DNA of 64,000 nucleotides from Serratia plymuthica NBRC 102599 (GTDB lineage: Bacteria; Pseudomonadota; Gammaproteobacteria; Enterobacterales; Enterobacteriaceae): positions 30,415 to 94,414 of the forward strand of contig NZ_BCTU01000029.1 in the NCBI RefSeq assembly GCF_001590925.1, read 5' to 3'. The notes under the pieces are model-generated. The model was not told where the DNA came from and did not search any database. It worked only from the letters and a program-made list of their open reading frames with translations. Made by a program: the position numbers and the translations under genes. Shown here piece by piece: positions 62,937 to 64,000 of this stretch (positions within the stretch are counted from its first letter, which is position 1; every line of letters starts with the position of its first letter).

Positions 62937-63997
62937 TCAGCATGCGCCGTCGTCTGTTGTTGATGCTGGCGCTGATCCTCCTGGTCACCCAGCTTATCAG
63001 CGCCTTTTGGTTGTGGCATGAAAGCCAGGAACAAATCAGTTTCCTGGTGGATGAAACGCTGTCGGCCAAGATCCGTACCGAGCGCGTCGACACCGAAATC
63101 GCCGAAGCGATAGCTTCGCTGCTCGCCCCTTCCCTGATCATGATGATCGTCACGCTGCTCGCCTCATTCTGGGCCATTAGCTGGATTATCCGCCCACTCA
63201 ATCAGCTGCAACAACGGCTGGAAAAACGCTCCGCCGATAACCTGACCCCACTGCCGCTCAACAGCGACAGCCTGGAAATGAAAGCAGTCACCACTGCACT
63301 CAATCAGCTTTTCTCACGCCTGGACAACACCATCCAGCAAGAGCGGCTGTTCACCGCCGACGCGGCACATGAACTGCGCACGCCGTTGGCAGGGATCAGA
63401 CTACACCTGGAACTGATGGAAAAACAGGGTATTGCGCAAAGCAAACCGCTGATTACCCGCATTGACCAACTGATGCACACCGTCGAACAACTGCTGATGC
63501 TGTCGCGCGCCGGGCAGGATTTTGCCAGCGGGCACTATCAACGTTTTGACTGGGTGAAAGATGTGATCCAGCCACTAAAGGATGAGCTTGAGGAGCTGGC
63601 CGCTCAACGCGAACAAAAGTTGTTTTGGCGGCTCCCTGCGGAGGCGCAAATCCATGGCGATCCGGTGCTGCTGCGCCTCTTGCTGCGCAACCTGGTGGAG
63701 AATGCGCACCGCTACAGCCCCGAAGGCAGCCTCATTCAGGTTAAGCTTATACCGCAGGACCGCGGCCACCTGCTGCAGGTGATCGATGAAGGCCCGGGCG
63801 TTAAAGAAAAGATGGCGGGTGAACTCACCCAGGCGTTCCGCCGTATGGATCAGCGTTATGGCGGCAGTGGGCTAGGTCTGAACATCGTAACCCGTATCGT
63901 GCAGTTGCATCAGGGACATCTGACGCTGGAAAATCGACAGGATGCCAGTGGGCTGAATGCCCAATGCTGGCTACCCGAAAACGTGCTGAATAAATAG
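62933..63997 (+). CDS. pmrB: Sensor histidine kinase, PmrB/BasS type
   Basis: 354 residues. Two transmembrane helices (about 8-28 and 62-86) surround a short periplasmic loop of about 35 residues, beginning with Glu-Ser-Gln-Glu, an ExxE motif of the type that binds ferric iron in PmrB. HAMP follows. His146 in Ala-Ala-His-Glu-Leu-Arg-Thr-Pro is the phosphorylated residue; N box Asn-Leu-Val-Glu-Asn-Ala-His-Arg-Tyr, G1 Asp-Glu-Gly-Pro-Gly-Val, and G2 Gly-Gly-Ser-Gly-Leu-Gly-Leu are present. Complete; its stop is two bases before the window edge region ends. Confidence 0.87.
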   Translation: MISMRRRLLLMLALILLVTQLISAFWLWHESQEQISFLVDETLSAKIRTERVDTEIAEAIASLLAPSLIMMIVTLLASFWAISWIIRPLNQLQQRLEKRSADNLTPLPLNSDSLEMKAVTTALNQLFSRLDNTIQQERLFTADAAHELRTPLAGIRLHLELMEKQGIAQSKPLITRIDQLMHTVEQLLMLSRAGQDFASGHYQRFDWVKDVIQPLKDELEELAAQREQKLFWRLPAEAQIHGDPVLLRLLLRNLVENAHRYSPEGSLIQVKLIPQDRGHLLQVIDEGPGVKEKMAGELTQAFRRMDQRYGGSGLGLNIVTRIVQLHQGHLTLENRQDASGLNAQCWLPENVLNK

Positions 63998-64000
63998 CGT

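Overview
The window looks like a chromosomal segment of a Serratia-type enterobacterium (Yersiniaceae). The core protein families are close to those of Escherichia coli. From roughly 26.5 kb to 62.3 kb the gene order follows the E. coli yhbQ-ubiTUV-yhbW-deaD-nlpI-pnp-rpsO-truB-rbfA-infB-nusA-rimP-metY-leuU-secG-glmM-folP-ftsH-rlmE-yhbY-greA-dacB block, interrupted by several accessory insertions. The genus is inferred from gene content and general base composition; no marker gene was searched.

Left end (1-3.7 kb): the end of a phage-type tail fibre with an S74 chaperone domain, then a chromosomal colicin D-type tRNase bacteriocin, its immunity gene and a terminator, and a small lipoprotein on the other strand. 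From 4 to 12.2 kb: treB and treC (split by an ERIC element), a flavodoxin-like oxidoreductase with a divergent LysR regulator, and the anaerobic ribonucleotide reductase pair nrdDG. The nrdD promoter region carries an FNR-like site, two NrdR-like boxes and perfect inverted DnaA boxes. From 12.2 to 13.5 kb there is a small AT-rich patch with a HAD phosphatase and an ABM-family enzyme.

13.7-24.5 kb: yraQ, then a compact C-P lyase operon phnFGHIJKLMN-(hexapeptide transferase)-phnP with overlapping genes, then yraR and yhbP. In E. coli yraQ and yraR are neighbours, so the phn operon sits between two normally adjacent genes. From 24.6 to 26.5 kb lies a very AT-rich patch with a 52-residue secreted peptide gene and an STM2901/DUF1493 pair.

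26.5-41.5 kb: yhbQ, yhbS, ubiT, ubiU and ubiV (oxygen-independent ubiquinone synthesis). These are followed by an AT-rich insertion that appears to encode an undescribed class II (colicin V-like) microcin with a two-helix membrane protein as probable immunity protein; this is the most interesting item of the window. Next come a creatinase-like M24-fold protein with altered metal ligands, a TetR regulator, a HlyD plus two ABC-2 permease operon without an ATPase, yhbW, an MFS exporter with a divergent XRE regulator, and yedEF.

41.5-64 kb: housekeeping genes for RNA metabolism and translation (deaD with leader peptide yrbN, nlpI, pnp, rpsO, truB, rbfA, infB, nusA, rimP), tRNA-fMet, tRNA-Leu(GAG), secG, glmM, folP, ftsH, rlmE, yhbY, greA and dacB. 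The window closes with a pmrA/pmrB-type two-component system just downstream of dacB.
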